Part shown: positions 34,962 to 46,610 of the stretch, one piece after another
How positions within the stretch are numbered: position 1 is the first letter of the stretch
Layout of the letters: each line of letters begins with the position of its first letter
Source of the DNA: Campanula takesimana
Taxonomy: Eukaryota > Streptophyta > Magnoliopsida > Asterales > Campanulaceae
Assembly: GCA_026119855.1 (NCBI GenBank)
Contig: JAOWBW010000866.1
Location: 1 to 64,000, forward strand
Length of the DNA: 64,000 bases
Reading direction: 5' to 3'
Notes under the pieces: generated by a model
Databases searched by the model: none
Told to the model about the DNA's origin: nothing
Seen by the model: the letters and a program-made list of their open reading frames with translations, nothing else
Program-made: the position numbers and the translations under genes

Positions 34962-36466
34962 TTAGTAACTTTTGACGACCCACTCTTGCTTGACCTTAGG
35001 ATTTTTACGTCCTTTGGAATTGGGAGTGAATCTCAAAAGGCATTCCACGGCCTTATGTCCCAAACAATCACAAATAGAACAATGATGAAAGCCACCAATC
35101 ACATGAGTTTTTACAAACCCTTTACTTTTCTTTGGGATAGCATTCTTCTTTGGGTCAGATGAGCCAGCCTAAATATTTCTTTTGAAATTTTGGAGCACTT
35201 TTTCTTGGAGGGCGCATAGGGCTAGGAGGCGCACGGCGGTGAGGCGCGTGGCTCTTAGGCGCAAAATGTGCACTCGGAGAAGGAGCGCGCCTTGTTTCAA
35301 GAATGATTTTGCTAGAGGATGATTCATCTGTAGCTACTTCCTTCTCTTTAGCTTTCCCAAATTGTTTCGTTGGGTAGACATAATGGAATTTTTGTCTCTT
35401 GAATTTTTCCTGTCCTCTACCCATTGAATTAGAATGTTTTTCCTTGGGAATTTCATGAGTTTTCTGAGTTGTAAATTCACTGTCTCTTTCAGCACAAACA
35501 TCACAATTAAAGTTGTCACTAGTTGATGATGTGAATCCCAAGCCACTTTTATCACCACTGGATTTTTGGGACTCAAAGATACCGTCCATAGTGACACGAG
35601 AATTGGACCACTCATTTGTAATCTTTTTAAGATCAGTAATTTGAGTAACCAATTCATCGTTTTGAACTTTAAGTAATGAGTTCTGTTCCGTTAGATAAGT
35701 GTTTTTAACAGTAAGAGGAGTCATGCTCTTTATCTGCTCCTTAAGGAGGGTGAGTTCAGATTTTAATAGATATTTCTCAGTCTTAAGCTGGGAAATTTCA
35801 TCACATGATAGTGCTAAAGCTTCCTTCATATCACTAAAACGACTGATTACCTTTTCAGCCTCTTTGAATAACTTTTCTTGCTTTACAATGTCCTCATCAT
35901 GATTGATTGTAGTAATAGGTGCAACTTGAGGTCTAACATATTCAATTTTTCTGAGTTTGCTTCTAGCACCCATATCACATCTAGAGAATAACAATCCACC
36001 ATCGCTTTGAGCCGGAGTGAGAAATCCTTGTTCAACGAGCTCGCTGATGGTTGGTCCTTTCTTCTTTTTCACTTCTTGAAAACCTGCAGATTTCTTGATT
36101 GGTTTATTCAAGACATTCATATCAGGAACATCCTTTGAGCAGTCATCATCAGAGTCATAAACATCAATGTCATCATCCTTTACCACCAAACAAACGAGTC
36201 CATCATCAGAATCTTCATCGCTCTCTTCTGAGTCTGTTTCAATCCAAGTGTTCTGCTCATTTGTTGGTGATTCTTCTTCAGCAACCATTCCCTTGTGACA
36301 AGTGAATTTGGGGGTGAATTTAGGAGTATGGATGCTCTTCTTCTGCATGTACTCAAATTTGGGGATTGGGCAGCTTGAAGCAAAGTGTCCTGGTTTCCTG
36401 CAATTAAAACAAACAAGGTCTTCTTTTCTTTTAGAATCACTACTCCTTGTGAACTTTTAAGGGGCT
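34962..36466 (-). pseudogene. gag of copia 2, C-terminal part
   Basis: It resumes after the Tat1 insertion with the CCHC knuckle (CFNCRKPGHFASSC-like, about 36418-36376), the acidic segment, and the coiled-coil region (KEAEKVISRFSDMKEALAL). The frame holds for about 400 codons to a TGA near 35155, where a 5-base loss relative to copia 1 shifts it. The second CX2CX4HX4C set is still readable near 35090-35045, and the shared stop is at 34962. Confidence 0.88.
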
Positions 36467-36749
36467 ACTGTTAGTACCCAACCTGAAAATGAGTTATTAG
36501 GCATTCTAGAACTCACAGGGACCTCCCAGGTATTTACGAACTGCGCAGGACTTATCCAGGATTTCCCGAAAAGCCCAGATAAGGAGATATTGATGACCTG
36601 ATCGGATGAAGCTACAAAGATAGACATTATCTCATCATCCTCCAGAGTCCAAGCTGATCAAAGCATTGGGAACTGAACCAACCACTTGGACCAACCGGGC
36701 GGCCAGTCTAGGAGGGGCCGGGCGGCCACTCCTTCCAGGTCAGAAACCC

Positions 36750-36757
36750 TATAAAAA
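36750..36757 (+). promoter_or_regulatory. TATA box of Tat1 LTR
   Basis: TATAAAAA, 20 bp downstream of the GC-rich motifs. The 3' LTR has TATAAATA at 50848-50855. Confidence 0.75.
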
Positions 36758-37393
36758 GGTAACCTCAGTTCATAATTTCAAGACACAATTCTCTCCCCCC
36801 GAGTTCTACAGCCTAAACTGACGGCAAAACTCTCTCTGTCAGCCTTTCTAGCAATCCCGAAGGTCCAACGAATCCGCGCAAGAGATTCGACTTCGTTCTT
36901 GTCAAGATTGGTGAGAATTTGTCATGTTTTCTTAGTTTAGATCTGATTTATGCTAGTTTCATTATGTTTATACACCTATATTCACGTGATTCATAACGTG
37001 TTCTTCATGTTCTTACTAGAATTCATAATATGCTCTATATCTAGGGTAGCGATCTTCATGTTTATGTGTTCATTCATACATGTTCATGATATTCTTATTA
37101 TTATGCTAGATCTGCGGCTTATCCCATGTGTAACATGCTAGATCTAATGTTTTAATCCATATTCATATGCATAGCCGATGATGATCCACGAGATATAGGA
37201 ACTACTTCTAAACCCTAAACTTTAGGTAATTACTCCCATGATCAGTAACTCTCCAATGATGAATATGATGACTACACATTGATCTTATCAATGGTATAAT
37301 CACTATTCTAGGATGTGATCATCTTACATGATTCTTTCTCCTCCCCCTTCATTATGCATGATCCCACTTCTTCTCTCTATTCCGATTATGTGC

Positions 37394-37454
37394 GAACTAC
37401 GCTGACCTGAGCTTCTCATCGTGAGAGGAACGTAGGCAATCTTCGGATTCGGTC
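37394..37454 (+). other. Tat hairpin module, copy 3 (5' LTR)
   Basis: GAACTACG...GAACGTAGGCA around the inner stem CTTCTC/GAGAGG (loop ATCGT), then CTTCGGATTCGGTC. Confidence 0.75.
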
Positions 37455-37720
37455 TCAATCACTAACACACTACTAACACATTCATCATGATAGAAAATCC
37501 GATCTATCGGGCGATAGGAGTGATAACTTGATATTCTTCTCTTGTCGTAACTTGACCCCCGAACCCTCTCTAATGTTTTAGCTCAATAAAAACAACGTGG
37601 CGACTCTTAATAAAGTTAAATGCCAATTTGAATATCCTAATCCTATAGAAAAGATAAATAAAGATAAATAAAAGAAAGACTTCCCGTGCGTCGCCCGCAT
37701 TCGAAAAGGGGTATTCATAG

Positions 37721-37738
37721 TGGCGACTCTGCTGGGGA
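37721..37738 (+). promoter_or_regulatory. Primer binding site of Tat1
   Basis: TGGCGACTCTGCTGGGGA starts one base after the LTR. It follows the pattern known from Ogre/Tat elements, said to use arginine tRNA. Confidence 0.75.
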
Positions 37739-38417
37739 CTAGCTTTGAACATCTTCAAACATAGAGGGTCAAACTTTCGTCAATATCATGATTGTACTTA
37801 CTTGTTCTTTTTCCCCCTGTACTTTATCTCTTGTACATATCTTCTTCTCTTGTACTTTAGTGCGTTTACATCTTAACTGCCTTTCTAACTGTTTTGCATT
37901 GCATACATTTAATTACAAAAAACTCTCTGTTTTCTCCCTCAAAATAACTAGTTTTTGTCCGCACACTACCACTAGGTCCGTGTCATACTGCACACCCTAC
38001 TGGATACTCCGCTGAGTGCACAGATTTTGGTGATCCTGTCGCCTCTATCTTCGTGGCACCCGGGCTATCTAACTCACTGTTTTCACTTGTGAAGCAGTCG
38101 AGGTTAATCCCTTGTTCATTTCGAAACCATGCACTCACAGTGTCTAGGACACTCCAAAGTTGACCGGTTGGTTTGACTAGCTTTTATTTATAGACAATTA
38201 ACGTGTCGTTCATGCCGTCATCCGTTAAGTCTTTAATGAGTCAATATCCTTTGAGGAAAAAAAAAGCACAAAAAAATGAAATTCCCTACAAAGGTGTGCA
38301 TATAGTAAGCCGAGTGATACTTTGTACAAGGATCTCAACTCGTTAAAAACTGAACGGAAGTAACATAAACGTTACGTTAAATGCCTTTAAACCAGGGTTA
38401 GTCGCTAAGATCCGTTA

Positions 38418-38590
38418 GGTCGGTGGAAGTCGCTTTCCCTATAAGACCCTCGCCCAAATTGTCCGTTTGGGATGTGCAATACAGGTGAAAAATGAGGGGT
38501 CTATAGAGGTAGTGATAACCTCCACTGATCCAGGTTTTGTAGATAGTAACCCAAAAAGGGGTACCCCTTCCAACCATTAGGACTAATAAT
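38418..38590 (+). other. Conserved structured leader block (Tat1 copy)
   Basis: CCTATAAGACCCTC (38438-38451) can pair with GAGGGGTCTATAG (38494-38506). AAGGGGTACCCCTT (38556-38569) is a stem where Tat2 has AAGAGAAATCTT. The surrounding bases TGATCCAGG and TTCCAACCAT are shared. Confidence 0.65.
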
Positions 38591-38749
38591 ACATCGTTTT
38601 GTAAATAACAAAATACATTGCATGAGCCTTGTCCCGTCCTAAACCTCTCGTCCGCTACCTCTACAGAGAAGCAAGTTTGGGTCCGTTCCGGTGGTCGTCT
38701 TCAACGGTCAAGCCTTCCACAAGCTCAATCTTCAATCTCTGCATCAACG

Positions 38750-40585
38750 ATGTCTCCATCATCAGAGCCTACTACTCCTAGTGTCTCCACTCCGTCAGTC
38801 TCCTCTTCTGCCGATCCAGAGATCGCCGCCAGTATCAAGCCCTCGGACATTCTGCCACCTCTCCATGCCTTCTTCACCAACCTCATGATACATATTTATA
38901 AGCTTGAGGATAGAAGAAAGTCTCTAAAAAGGGCCAACCAAGAGCTCAAAGATCATCTTCATACTGAGATGAAGAAGAAAGATGTAGCAACTAGCTTCCA
39001 TAATGGGGAGGCTATTCTAGTCGAAGATGAGACAGTACCTATGACTTACCCTTCCAATAATGATGCTATCCCTCTCAAGGTGCCCAACTACCAAAGGGTC
39101 CCTCCTCCTGATTTCGGTACCAAAGCAACCTCCAGCAAGGGTCCATATGAGCCGTCACCAGAATTGGTGGGTAGTTACTTGTCCTCTACCAAGTTACCGC
39201 CTCCTTCACTACCGTTGAGTATCGGTGCCGCCGCGCCCACGGTCTCCACTACTTCTCCCGCTGCTCAAGCCTATGGTAGCACATATTTATCCAATCACCC
39301 TCTAGTGGTTGCCATGCAAGAACAGATCCGCAAGCTATCCGATACGGTCTCCAAGCAATCCGCTCCGATAGTCAAAACCATTGACCCAAGCAATGTGGGT
39401 GCTCTGCCTAGAGACTTCAAGATGCCAAAGGTATCTACATTCCATGGTATTACTTGTCCTAAGACTCATCTCGACAGTTATATGCTAGCTATGAGAGCTT
39501 GTGACTGCACCAACGAGCAAATGGCATGAGTCTTCCACACCACTTTGGACGGAATCGCCTCCATTGGTTCTTGAGTTTGGATCCCTCCGAAAGAGAGACG
39601 TGGGAACAAATCACCACAACTTTCTGCGAGAAGTATCAGTCAAACCTAGATTGGCATGTCATCTGTACTGATTTAGAGAACACCATGCAGAGGTCCGGCG
39701 AGCCTATCTATGACTTCTACAAGAAGTGGAACCACAAGCTAGCAGAGGTACAATACCCTCCTAAGGCAAAGGAACAAAAGCAAATCTTCTTCAAATGCTT
39801 GTTTCCCGAGCTTAGGGTGGCGATTGGTAATGGGTACTTTCCCGATCTGCGGGAAATGGCCGATACTGGGGTGAGACACGAAGCTGGCATTACTGGTGTT
39901 GTTAAAGAAGTTGCCAAAATAGGAAGCTCTTCCTTCCGCTACAAAGCTCCGAAAAGTATCGCTCCTAGATCTAAAGAGGTCGCCGGTCAAGTGAGCATGG
40001 TCCAAGACAACTCCGCCTTTGATGTCCAAGCAGTTACAAGCGGCTTTCCGCAAAGAGAAGATCATTTCTATGACTTTGGCATGCCCACTAGCAAAGTCTT
40101 TGAGGTGTTGATAAAAAAAGGGCTTGATCAAGCCACTTGAGAATTTTGAACCCATCAATAAAAAGGTTAATCTTGATGCAACCAAGTTCTGCAAGTACCA
40201 CAAGTACATTGGCCATACAACTGACGACTGCGTGCAACTCAAGCGTGTCATCCAAAAGCTCATAGCCGATGGAAAGATTGAGAAGCCTAAAAGTCCGAAT
40301 ACCATAGCTAGCCCGCTCCCAAACAATGGAGGTGTGAATATGGTTGGTGCCGACAAGATAGGCTTGTTAGAAATGATGGACGCCTTCGAACAATTACAAA
40401 TCACCCTGGATCTCATGTACAACGGTCTGATAGCAATGAGGATGATTCAGCCGTTAGAAGGATATCATCCCCGCCCAGACAGCAATCAAGAAAGGTTTTG
40501 TGATTACCACCAAGTCACCGGTCATGACATTGAAGATTGTTTCGCTCTAAAGACTCTCATCCAAGAACTTATACATAATGGTTAA
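38750..40585 (+). pseudogene. gag of Tat1
   Basis: The first ATG in the long frame is at 38750 (MSPSSEPTTPSVS). A Ser/Pro-rich N-terminus and a helical part lead to GALPRDFKMPKVSTFHG (about 39400). A TGA at 39527 and a one-base loss near 39555 shift the frame. The capsid core follows: WFLSLDPSERETWEQ, then FCEKYQSN and YDFYKKWNHKLAEVQ. Near 40115 an A-run has gained a base and the frame shifts again into IKPLENFEPINKKV. Two cysteine/histidine sets occur, CKYHKYIGHTTDDC (about 40190) and CDYHQVTGHDIEDC (about 40500), a duplicated module; Tat2 has one. TAA at 40583. The order is normal for Tat Gag, but it cannot be made intact. Confidence 0.85.
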
Positions 40586-41419
40586 GTAGAGGACCCTAGG
40601 GAGGCTCTCATTAGAGTTAAAAACGAAACAGACCTCGCCAATCTGACCGAAATAACTGTGGCAGATGGCGAGGCACCCGATGTTGACTCGGATTGTGCTT
40701 CAGAAATTATTAATAATAGTGATTTTCCTTATTACTCTCTGTCATCACATAATCTATCTCCAAATACAGCATGTTCATCATCCTCCGACAACTTCATATC
40801 CATGATCGAAGACCGGACAAACAATGTCGATCCAAGAACGGTAGTCTCACCAATGGTTGGCAAGTTGAAGAATTTGTGCACATATGGTAGACCCATAGCA
40901 ATAACAGACTTCATGATTGAGGAGCTTGGACTGACTGCTCCCCCTACAACCTCCCCTATCGATTCTCCTGTCAGTTCACCAAAGTCGTCTAGGTCATCTA
41001 GGTCCAATGTCTTTACCTATGAATTTGAGTCTTCTTCCAAGTCTAACGACCTCACGTCGGAAGACTGTGAAATGGTCGCTAACGCCATCTTTCCTTTTGC
41101 ACTAAATGAAAACCTCGACCATTCCGAATATCCCACCATAGCCGCTCTTATAAATGATAAATTAACTAATCAATCTAATGATATACAAATAGTTAATAAA
41201 GATTCATTAAAAGAGGCAGCCACAGACAAACTTAATAACGAATACATCCGAGAAATCTCAGAGCAGGTTATCAATCAAGGGGAAAATCGAGCCCAAGCTG
41301 CCGATGAGGTGTTAACATGTGTGAATCTGGGGACAGACGACGAGCCAAAGGAAACGCAGATTGGGAGCTTTTTTCAAGCCGAAGAGCGTGAAGCACTGAT
41401 TGGGTTGCTCAAGGAGTAG
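40586..41419 (+). pseudogene. gag-pol linker of Tat1 without a visible protease
   Basis: The frame continues past the TAA at 40583 to a TAG at 41417. It is acidic and serine-rich (TSPIDSPVSSPKSSRSSRSN). It ends with CVNLGTDDEPKETQIGSFF and EEREALIGLLKE, the usual lead into Tat reverse transcriptase. I find no DSG, DTG or similar aspartic protease site between gag and reverse transcriptase. The protease is lost or unrecognisable here. Confidence 0.7.
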
Positions 41420-42300
41420 GTTGACGTATTTACATGGTCTTACAAGGATATGCCAGGGCTGGACAACTCCATCGTAGAGCACAGAATTCCGATAGCACCA
41501 GACGCCAAACCGGTAAAACAGAAACTTCGCTGCATTAAGCCAGAATGGTCTCTACTCAGAGTGGGTTTCATAAAGGTGATTGAGTATCCGACGTGGTTAT
41601 CAAACATCGTTACAGTAAAGAAGGCCAATGGAAAAGTCAGAGTTTGTGTGGATTTCCGTGATCTTAACAAAGCTAGTCCTAAGGATGATTTTCTGCTTCC
41701 CAACATCAACATGCTAGTAGATGCAACAGCTAACTACGAGGTCAAGTCATTCGTGGATGGTTTTTTTGGGTACAATCAGATCAAGATGGCTGAGGAAGAC
41801 CAAGAAAAGACTGCTTTCACCATGCCATGGGGAACGTACTGCTACACCGTAATGCCATTCGGGCTTAGAAATGCTGGGGCTACCTATCAACGGGCTGTGA
41901 CTGCCTTCTTTTATGACATGATTCATAAGGAGATCGAGGTCTACGTAGACGACATGATCATACATTCCAAAGGTTCCGACGGTCAACACCTAATTGACTT
42001 ATGGAAATTCTATAACAGACTGAGGGAACACTCCATGCGCCTAAACCCTGCTAAGTGTACATTCGGGGTCATTCGAGGAGAATCGTTGGGATACATGGTC
42101 ACGGAGCGCGGAATAGAAGCCGACCCGAGAAAGATTCAAGCAATTATGGATATGAAGCCACCAAGTACAGAAACTGAGGTTAAGGCATTCATGGGTAGAA
42201 TACAATACATCAGTCGCTTCATCAACCAGTTTACTACAGTCTGTGAACCGATTTTCAAGCTAATGAAGAAAGCCGCCAATGTTGAATGGAATCACGATTG
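41420..42300 (+). pseudogene. Reverse transcriptase of Tat1
   Basis: Tat-type motifs are in order: VCVDFRDLNKASPKDDFLLP, SFVDGFFGYNQIKM (motif A Asp), TMPWGTYCYTVMPFGLRNAG, then EVYVDDMIIHSKG with both catalytic Asp (about 41939-41970), and RGIEADPRKIQAI. The domain itself is open for 284 codons. The upstream TAG (41417) and the TAA at 42302 at the start of RNase H are single stops in the same frame. The core may be structurally intact. Confidence 0.9.
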
Positions 42301-42765
42301 CTAAGAAGCCTTTGAGCAGATTAAGAGATACCTGGAGAATACCCCAATCCTACGTCCGCCACACAAGGAGAAGCCGCTACTGCTATACTTAACGGTAACA
42401 GACACCGCCGTTGGAGCCATGTTAGCACAAGAAGCCAAAGATTCTCTAATAGAGAACGCCATATACTTTGTCAGTCGGAAGTTACAGGGCAGTGAACTCA
42501 ACTATTCAGCGTTAGAAAAGACATGCACTTGACTAGTATGGGTAGTCTCCAAGCTCAAGCATTACATGGTATCTCACCCCATATGGCTAGTATCAAAAAT
42601 GGACCCGATCAAGTACTTGTTCGATAAACCATCAATATCCATGAGACTCGCCAAGTGGTAAGTATTTTTAGGAGAGTTCGACATCACCTATGTTCCAAGA
42701 AAGGCAGTTAAAAGGAGAGCTATGGCAGATCAATTAGCAGATTCTCCAAGCACCAAGAACGAGGA
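42301..42765 (+). pseudogene. RNase H (retroviral type) of Tat1
   Basis: It follows reverse transcriptase in the same frame: YLTVTDTAVGAMLAQ, YFVSRKLQGSELNYSALEK, then KYLFDKPSISMRLAKW and DITYVPRKAV. Stops are at 42302, about 42531 and about 42659. The expected catalytic aspartate context (TDTAVGAM) is present; the usual later acidic residues are hard to place. A frame change near 42765 leads to the second RNase H. Confidence 0.8.
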
Positions 42766-43230
42766 TCGGACCCCGAATTCCCAGACGATGGCATTTTCGC
42801 AATGGAAGCCGCAGAAAAGTGGCAGCTGTTCTTCGATGGGGCAGTAAACAAAAGAGGCAACGGAGTGGGGCTTCTTCTAGTTGAACCTAAAGACGAACAT
42901 AATCTAATAGTAATAAAGTTGAACTTTACGACCACCAATAATTCCGCCAAATACGAAGCGTGCATAGCAGGTTTAGAAGCAGCCATAGAGCGGAATGTAA
43001 AAGAGTTGGAAGTATACGGAGATTTGGCTTTGATTATAAACCAGATGGCAAAGAAATGGAAGATTGTGGACCCCTATCTGCAGTTATACCAAGTTTACAT
43101 AGATGAACTAATAGGACAATTTCGAGAGGTCACTTTTCATTATCTCCCACGAGACAGAAACAGATTCACTGACGCACTCACCACCTTGGCATCCCAGGTA
43201 GAAATCCCTGAAGGGAGGTCAGTCAAACCT
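42766..43230 (+). pseudogene. Second, archaeal-type RNase H of Tat1
   Basis: LFFDGAVNKRGNGVGLLL (about 42830), NNSAKYEACIAGLEAAIE (about 42940) and VYGDLALIINQM (about 43012) give the D-E-D pattern of archaeal/plant-type RNase H. RDRNRFTDALTTLAS follows. Tat-lineage elements are known to carry this extra domain after the normal RNase H. It is in a new frame but open in itself. Confidence 0.88.
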
Positions 43231-44557
43231 TTCAGAGTTGGCCGAAGGGAAAATCCGGCATACTGTCGCGAGATCCAGACTCAGGCAGAAGCAGTCGAAG
43301 ATCAATGGTACACACAGATTTACAAGTTCCTTAAGCATGGGGAGACTTCCTTCGAAGGAAATGTTAAAGCCAAAAGCCTACAAGCATTAAAGAGGCTAGC
43401 AGGACAATTCGTACTGTTAGATAATGCTCTGTACAAGGGGCATTATGACGGGATCCTACTCTTATGTGTGGAAAGCAAGAAAGCCGAGACTATCATGGAG
43501 GAGGTACACAATGGGTTATGCGACCCGCATATGAATGCAAGGATGTTACGACAGAAGATCACTCGCCTGGGTTACTACTGGATCATCATGGAGACATACT
43601 GCATCCAGTGGGTCAGAAAATGCCACAAGTGTCAAGTTTGTTCCAACTTGAACCACATTCCGCCACACGACCTCTACAGTATAACTACTCCTTGGACATT
43701 CGTAGCATGGGGCATCGATATCATCGGTAAAATTCATCCCGCAGGAAGCAACAGTCATGAATTCGTATTAGTGGATGTAGACTACTTCACCAAATGGGTC
43801 GAGGCCCAATCTTACAAAGTGTTGAATTCCAAGAAAGCAGCGCAGTTCATCAAAGAAAATATCATGTGCCGTTATGGTGTCCCGAACCTGATCATATCAG
43901 ACAATGGTAGTCACTTCGAAGCAGAGGCGGCCCGTTTACTCGCCTAATTCAGAATAGAAAGGAAAAAGTCCTCCCTGTACTATCCTCAAACCAATGGGGC
44001 TGTAGAAGTAGCTAACAAGACTGTCGAATAGATCATCAGCAAAAATGGCCACAAGAGGAAGGGATTGGCCAGACAAGTTACCTTTGGCACTCTGGGGCTA
44101 CAAAACGTCAGTACGCACCACCACCGGTGAAACTCCTTACGCTCTTACATACGGCAAGGAAGCAGTGCTCCCCATTGAGCTAGAAGTCCCGTCCCTAAGG
44201 GTATTGCTAGAAAATCAAGTGAATGAAGCAGAATGGCTCCGCAGTCGCTACGACCAATTGGCTACCTTGGATGAAAGAAGGCTCAAAGCCATGGAACACA
44301 TCAGAGCTTATCAGAGAAGAACCACAGATGCCTTTAACAAGAAAGTAAAGCCGGTAGACATCAAAGAAGGAGACTTGGTTCTCAAAGTACGCCCCCCGAA
44401 CAAGTTCAACCCCTTGGGTAAATGGGCTCCGACATGGACTGGCCCTTACGTCGTACAAAAGATCTTCTCCGGAGGTGCAGTTAAAATGGCAGATTTTGAC
44501 GGCAACCAGTTCAAGGAACCAGTCAACATCAGCAAACTCTGTCGGTACTACAACTGA
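43231..44557 (+). pseudogene. Integrase of Tat1
   Basis: The zinc-binding region (H-x-H, then CHKCQVC at about 43621) precedes the core. First Asp is in WGIDIIGK (about 43708), second in LIISDNGSHFE (about 43893); the Glu region follows in NGAVEVANKTVE (about 43995). TAA at 43945, TAG at about 44029, and one extra A near 44045 break the frame. The tail (WPDKLPLALWGYKTSVRTT, GDLVLKVRPPN, WTGPYVVQKIFSGGAV) is intact to 44557. Confidence 0.88.
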
Positions 44558-44624
44558 CCACTATGGTCTTTCTCCAACAGCGGTACTCTCCATCATCGGT
44601 CTTCTACAACGGCCATCCCCCTTG

Positions 44625-44628
<4 letters not shown>

Positions 44629-44659
<31 letters not shown>
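44629..44659 (+). repeat. (TA)n microsatellite
   Basis: About 15 TA units just after the integrase stop. Confidence 0.95.
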
Positions 44660-44661
<2 letters not shown>

Positions 44662-44706
44662 CTCTTTACTTCCCCCTTTATATCTTCCCTTTTTACAATC
44701 AGAAAT

Positions 44707-44778
44707 GAACTACGATGACCTGAGCCCCTTAGCCCTACTTGTAAAAGGGGAACGTAGGCAGCTTTCAATGGTGCGGTC
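44707..44778 (+). other. Tat hairpin module, copy 4 (after pol)
   Basis: GAACTACG...GAACGTAGGCA with inner stem CCCCTT/AAGGGG and a longer loop. It lies between integrase and the antisense genes; no gene occupies 44558-45014. Confidence 0.72.
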
Positions 44779-45014
44779 TTAAAAATAAATAAAAATCCAA
44801 ATCTGGTTTGAGCAAATTTCAAATAAAGCAAACAATCTGTTTATTACTAAAGAAAAATCTCTATTTCCACAAGTCACTACACGTTAATATTTATTTGATG
44901 AGTCTAAGCTCGAAAGAACCTGCGAATAAATAACCTGCTTTGAAATTTAAAGAAACTAAAACAAACTAAAATCTAAACTATGTGTCTGCAACGACTGTGG
45001 TTGGATGCTCGGAG

Positions 45015-46218
45015 TCACTCCTCCTCTTCCTCTTCCTCATCCTTCTTCGGTTTCTTATCTCTCCGTCCACGTCTAGCCCGTCTAGTAGGATCCGCAAATA
45101 AGTCCTTCCTCAATTGAGTCACCCCCGCTGAGCCTTCTCTCTTTCTTTTCCTCTCAGTAGGTGCTAGCTGAGCCAACTCGGTTTCCACCTCTCGTTGCAC
45201 ATTCTCGTCCTCCCTCAAGCGTCTGCTCGAGAGATAAGGGATTACTACCCTACGTCTCAATCTTCTCAGAGTCTGTCCTATGTTCCCCAAGGTCGTCTGG
45301 TACCAGTCCAAGTACACTCGAGACAGAAGTATGTCATTGGGTCGCTGTATACAAAGAGTGCTAGGCATAAGAGCATAAGAACATCGCTCCAAAAGCACTG
45401 CAACCCCGGCACTCATAGAGAACATCCTAACATTAACTCGGATATAAGTCTCATCCCATGATGAAGGTATAATCTGAGGCATCCCGTACTGACGGCACAC
45501 CCGCACTGCATAGTAATAAGTGGTCCAACAGGTTCCTCCAAAACTCGAAGTCTCTCTTCCAGCCACAAGGTTAACAATTGGGTACTTCCTCTGGTCATCT
45601 TCCAAGCTCCCGAGGCCAACTCTCCAATACCATGCAAAGTTTCCCCAAGCAAGCAAGGGATAATACTGCGATTGGCTCAAGCTTGGTCCACCATGTCAAG
45701 ACAACCCAAGTAGCTACTCCTACGTAAGGTGGAAACAATACCGAGGCAAACTGACAGAGTGCTAGACAGTACAGATCCGTGTCAGATTCCACTGTGCTAT
45801 TAATAAACATGATGGGAAGCCCACAGAGGTTGACACCACCATCCAACAGCAAACCCCTAGCATCTTCAACAGAAATCCTTAGCAGTTGGGAAACCCGAAG
45901 TTCTGCAGGCACTTGGTACTGCGGCATAGCTACCCTATCCGTCACTGTCGCACCATAAAGAGCCACAAAGTCTTCATACGTGGGGGTGATTCAATTGTAA
46001 GAAAAGTTGAAGACATGATTCTCATTGTCCCAGAACTTAACGGCAGCACGAATCAGGTTCCCATTGGACTTAACCCTATACAAGGACCAAAGGCACTTAA
46101 TTCTGAATCTCCTATCAAAGTTTGCATGAGTTGCCCTCAAAATCTTCCCAACCTAGATCTTCAAACTCTTGATGAAATAGTTTTGTCTTTCCTCAGAAAT
46201 CCTAGGGTGTCTATCCAT
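45015..46218 (-). pseudogene. Antisense gene 1 of Tat1 (Tat extra-ORF type)
   Basis: Likely start ATG at 46218 (MDRHPRISEERQNYF). The reading IRAAVKFWDNENHVFNFSYN, TYEDFVALYGA, DLYCLALCQFASVLFPP and LLGETLHGIG follows the pattern of uncharacterised plant proteins (DUF7745-like in my memory) found in antisense between pol and the 3' LTR of Tat elements. VCRQYGMPQIIP fits their later conserved part. The C-terminus is basic and then Glu-rich (KRKREG, RRARRGRRDKKPKKDEEEE), possibly nuclear. Damage: TAG 46155-46153 at a probable Trp, TGA 45993-45991, and at least two frameshifts between about 45710 and 45520. Family assignment is from residue pattern only. The function of this group is unknown. 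Confidence 0.6.
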
Positions 46219-46610
46219 CAGAAAGCGTGGGAGGATCAAAATCTAGAGCAAAAAGAAGAAAAACTGCTGTCTGCCTCATCTCTCTACAAGATTGTTGATT
46301 AAACAGGGTAAGGAGTTCAAGTCCTGATCATACAAGGAAAAATATGATGAAAATCGTGTCAGACCAAGGATTAGCCACGCGGCCAGTCCTTCCCCATGGT
46401 TGGCCACGCGGACACATAAGCCAATTCAGACAGATCGCAAGTCCGTCCCCGTCAAACGCCGGAATGGATCCATTTCAGACATATTGAAGGTCCCAAATCA
46501 CAAAATAGGTCCGATAAAGAGGGTGAAACTGCCTGGCAGTGCGTTATCCCCATCTTACCCCTAGGGATCATGCATTGTGCTAAATGTAAAAACATGTAAA
46601 TAAAATACTA
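46219..46610 (-). promoter_or_regulatory. Upstream region of antisense gene 1 with GC-rich motif
   Basis: GCCACGCGGCCAGT (46374-46387) and GGCCACGCGG (46402-46411), about 155-195 bp upstream of the ATG, match motifs in the LTR and upstream of antisense gene 2. No clear TATA box was found. Confidence 0.45.

Larger units (their letters stand above)
36469..37719 (+). repeat. 5' LTR of Tat1
   Basis: TGTTAGTACCC at the start, GGGTATTCATA at the end. It holds two GC-rich motifs (GCGGCCAGT at 36699-36707, GCGGCCACT at 36722-36730), a TATA box TATAAAAA at 36750-36757, and a hairpin module. Confidence 0.9.
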
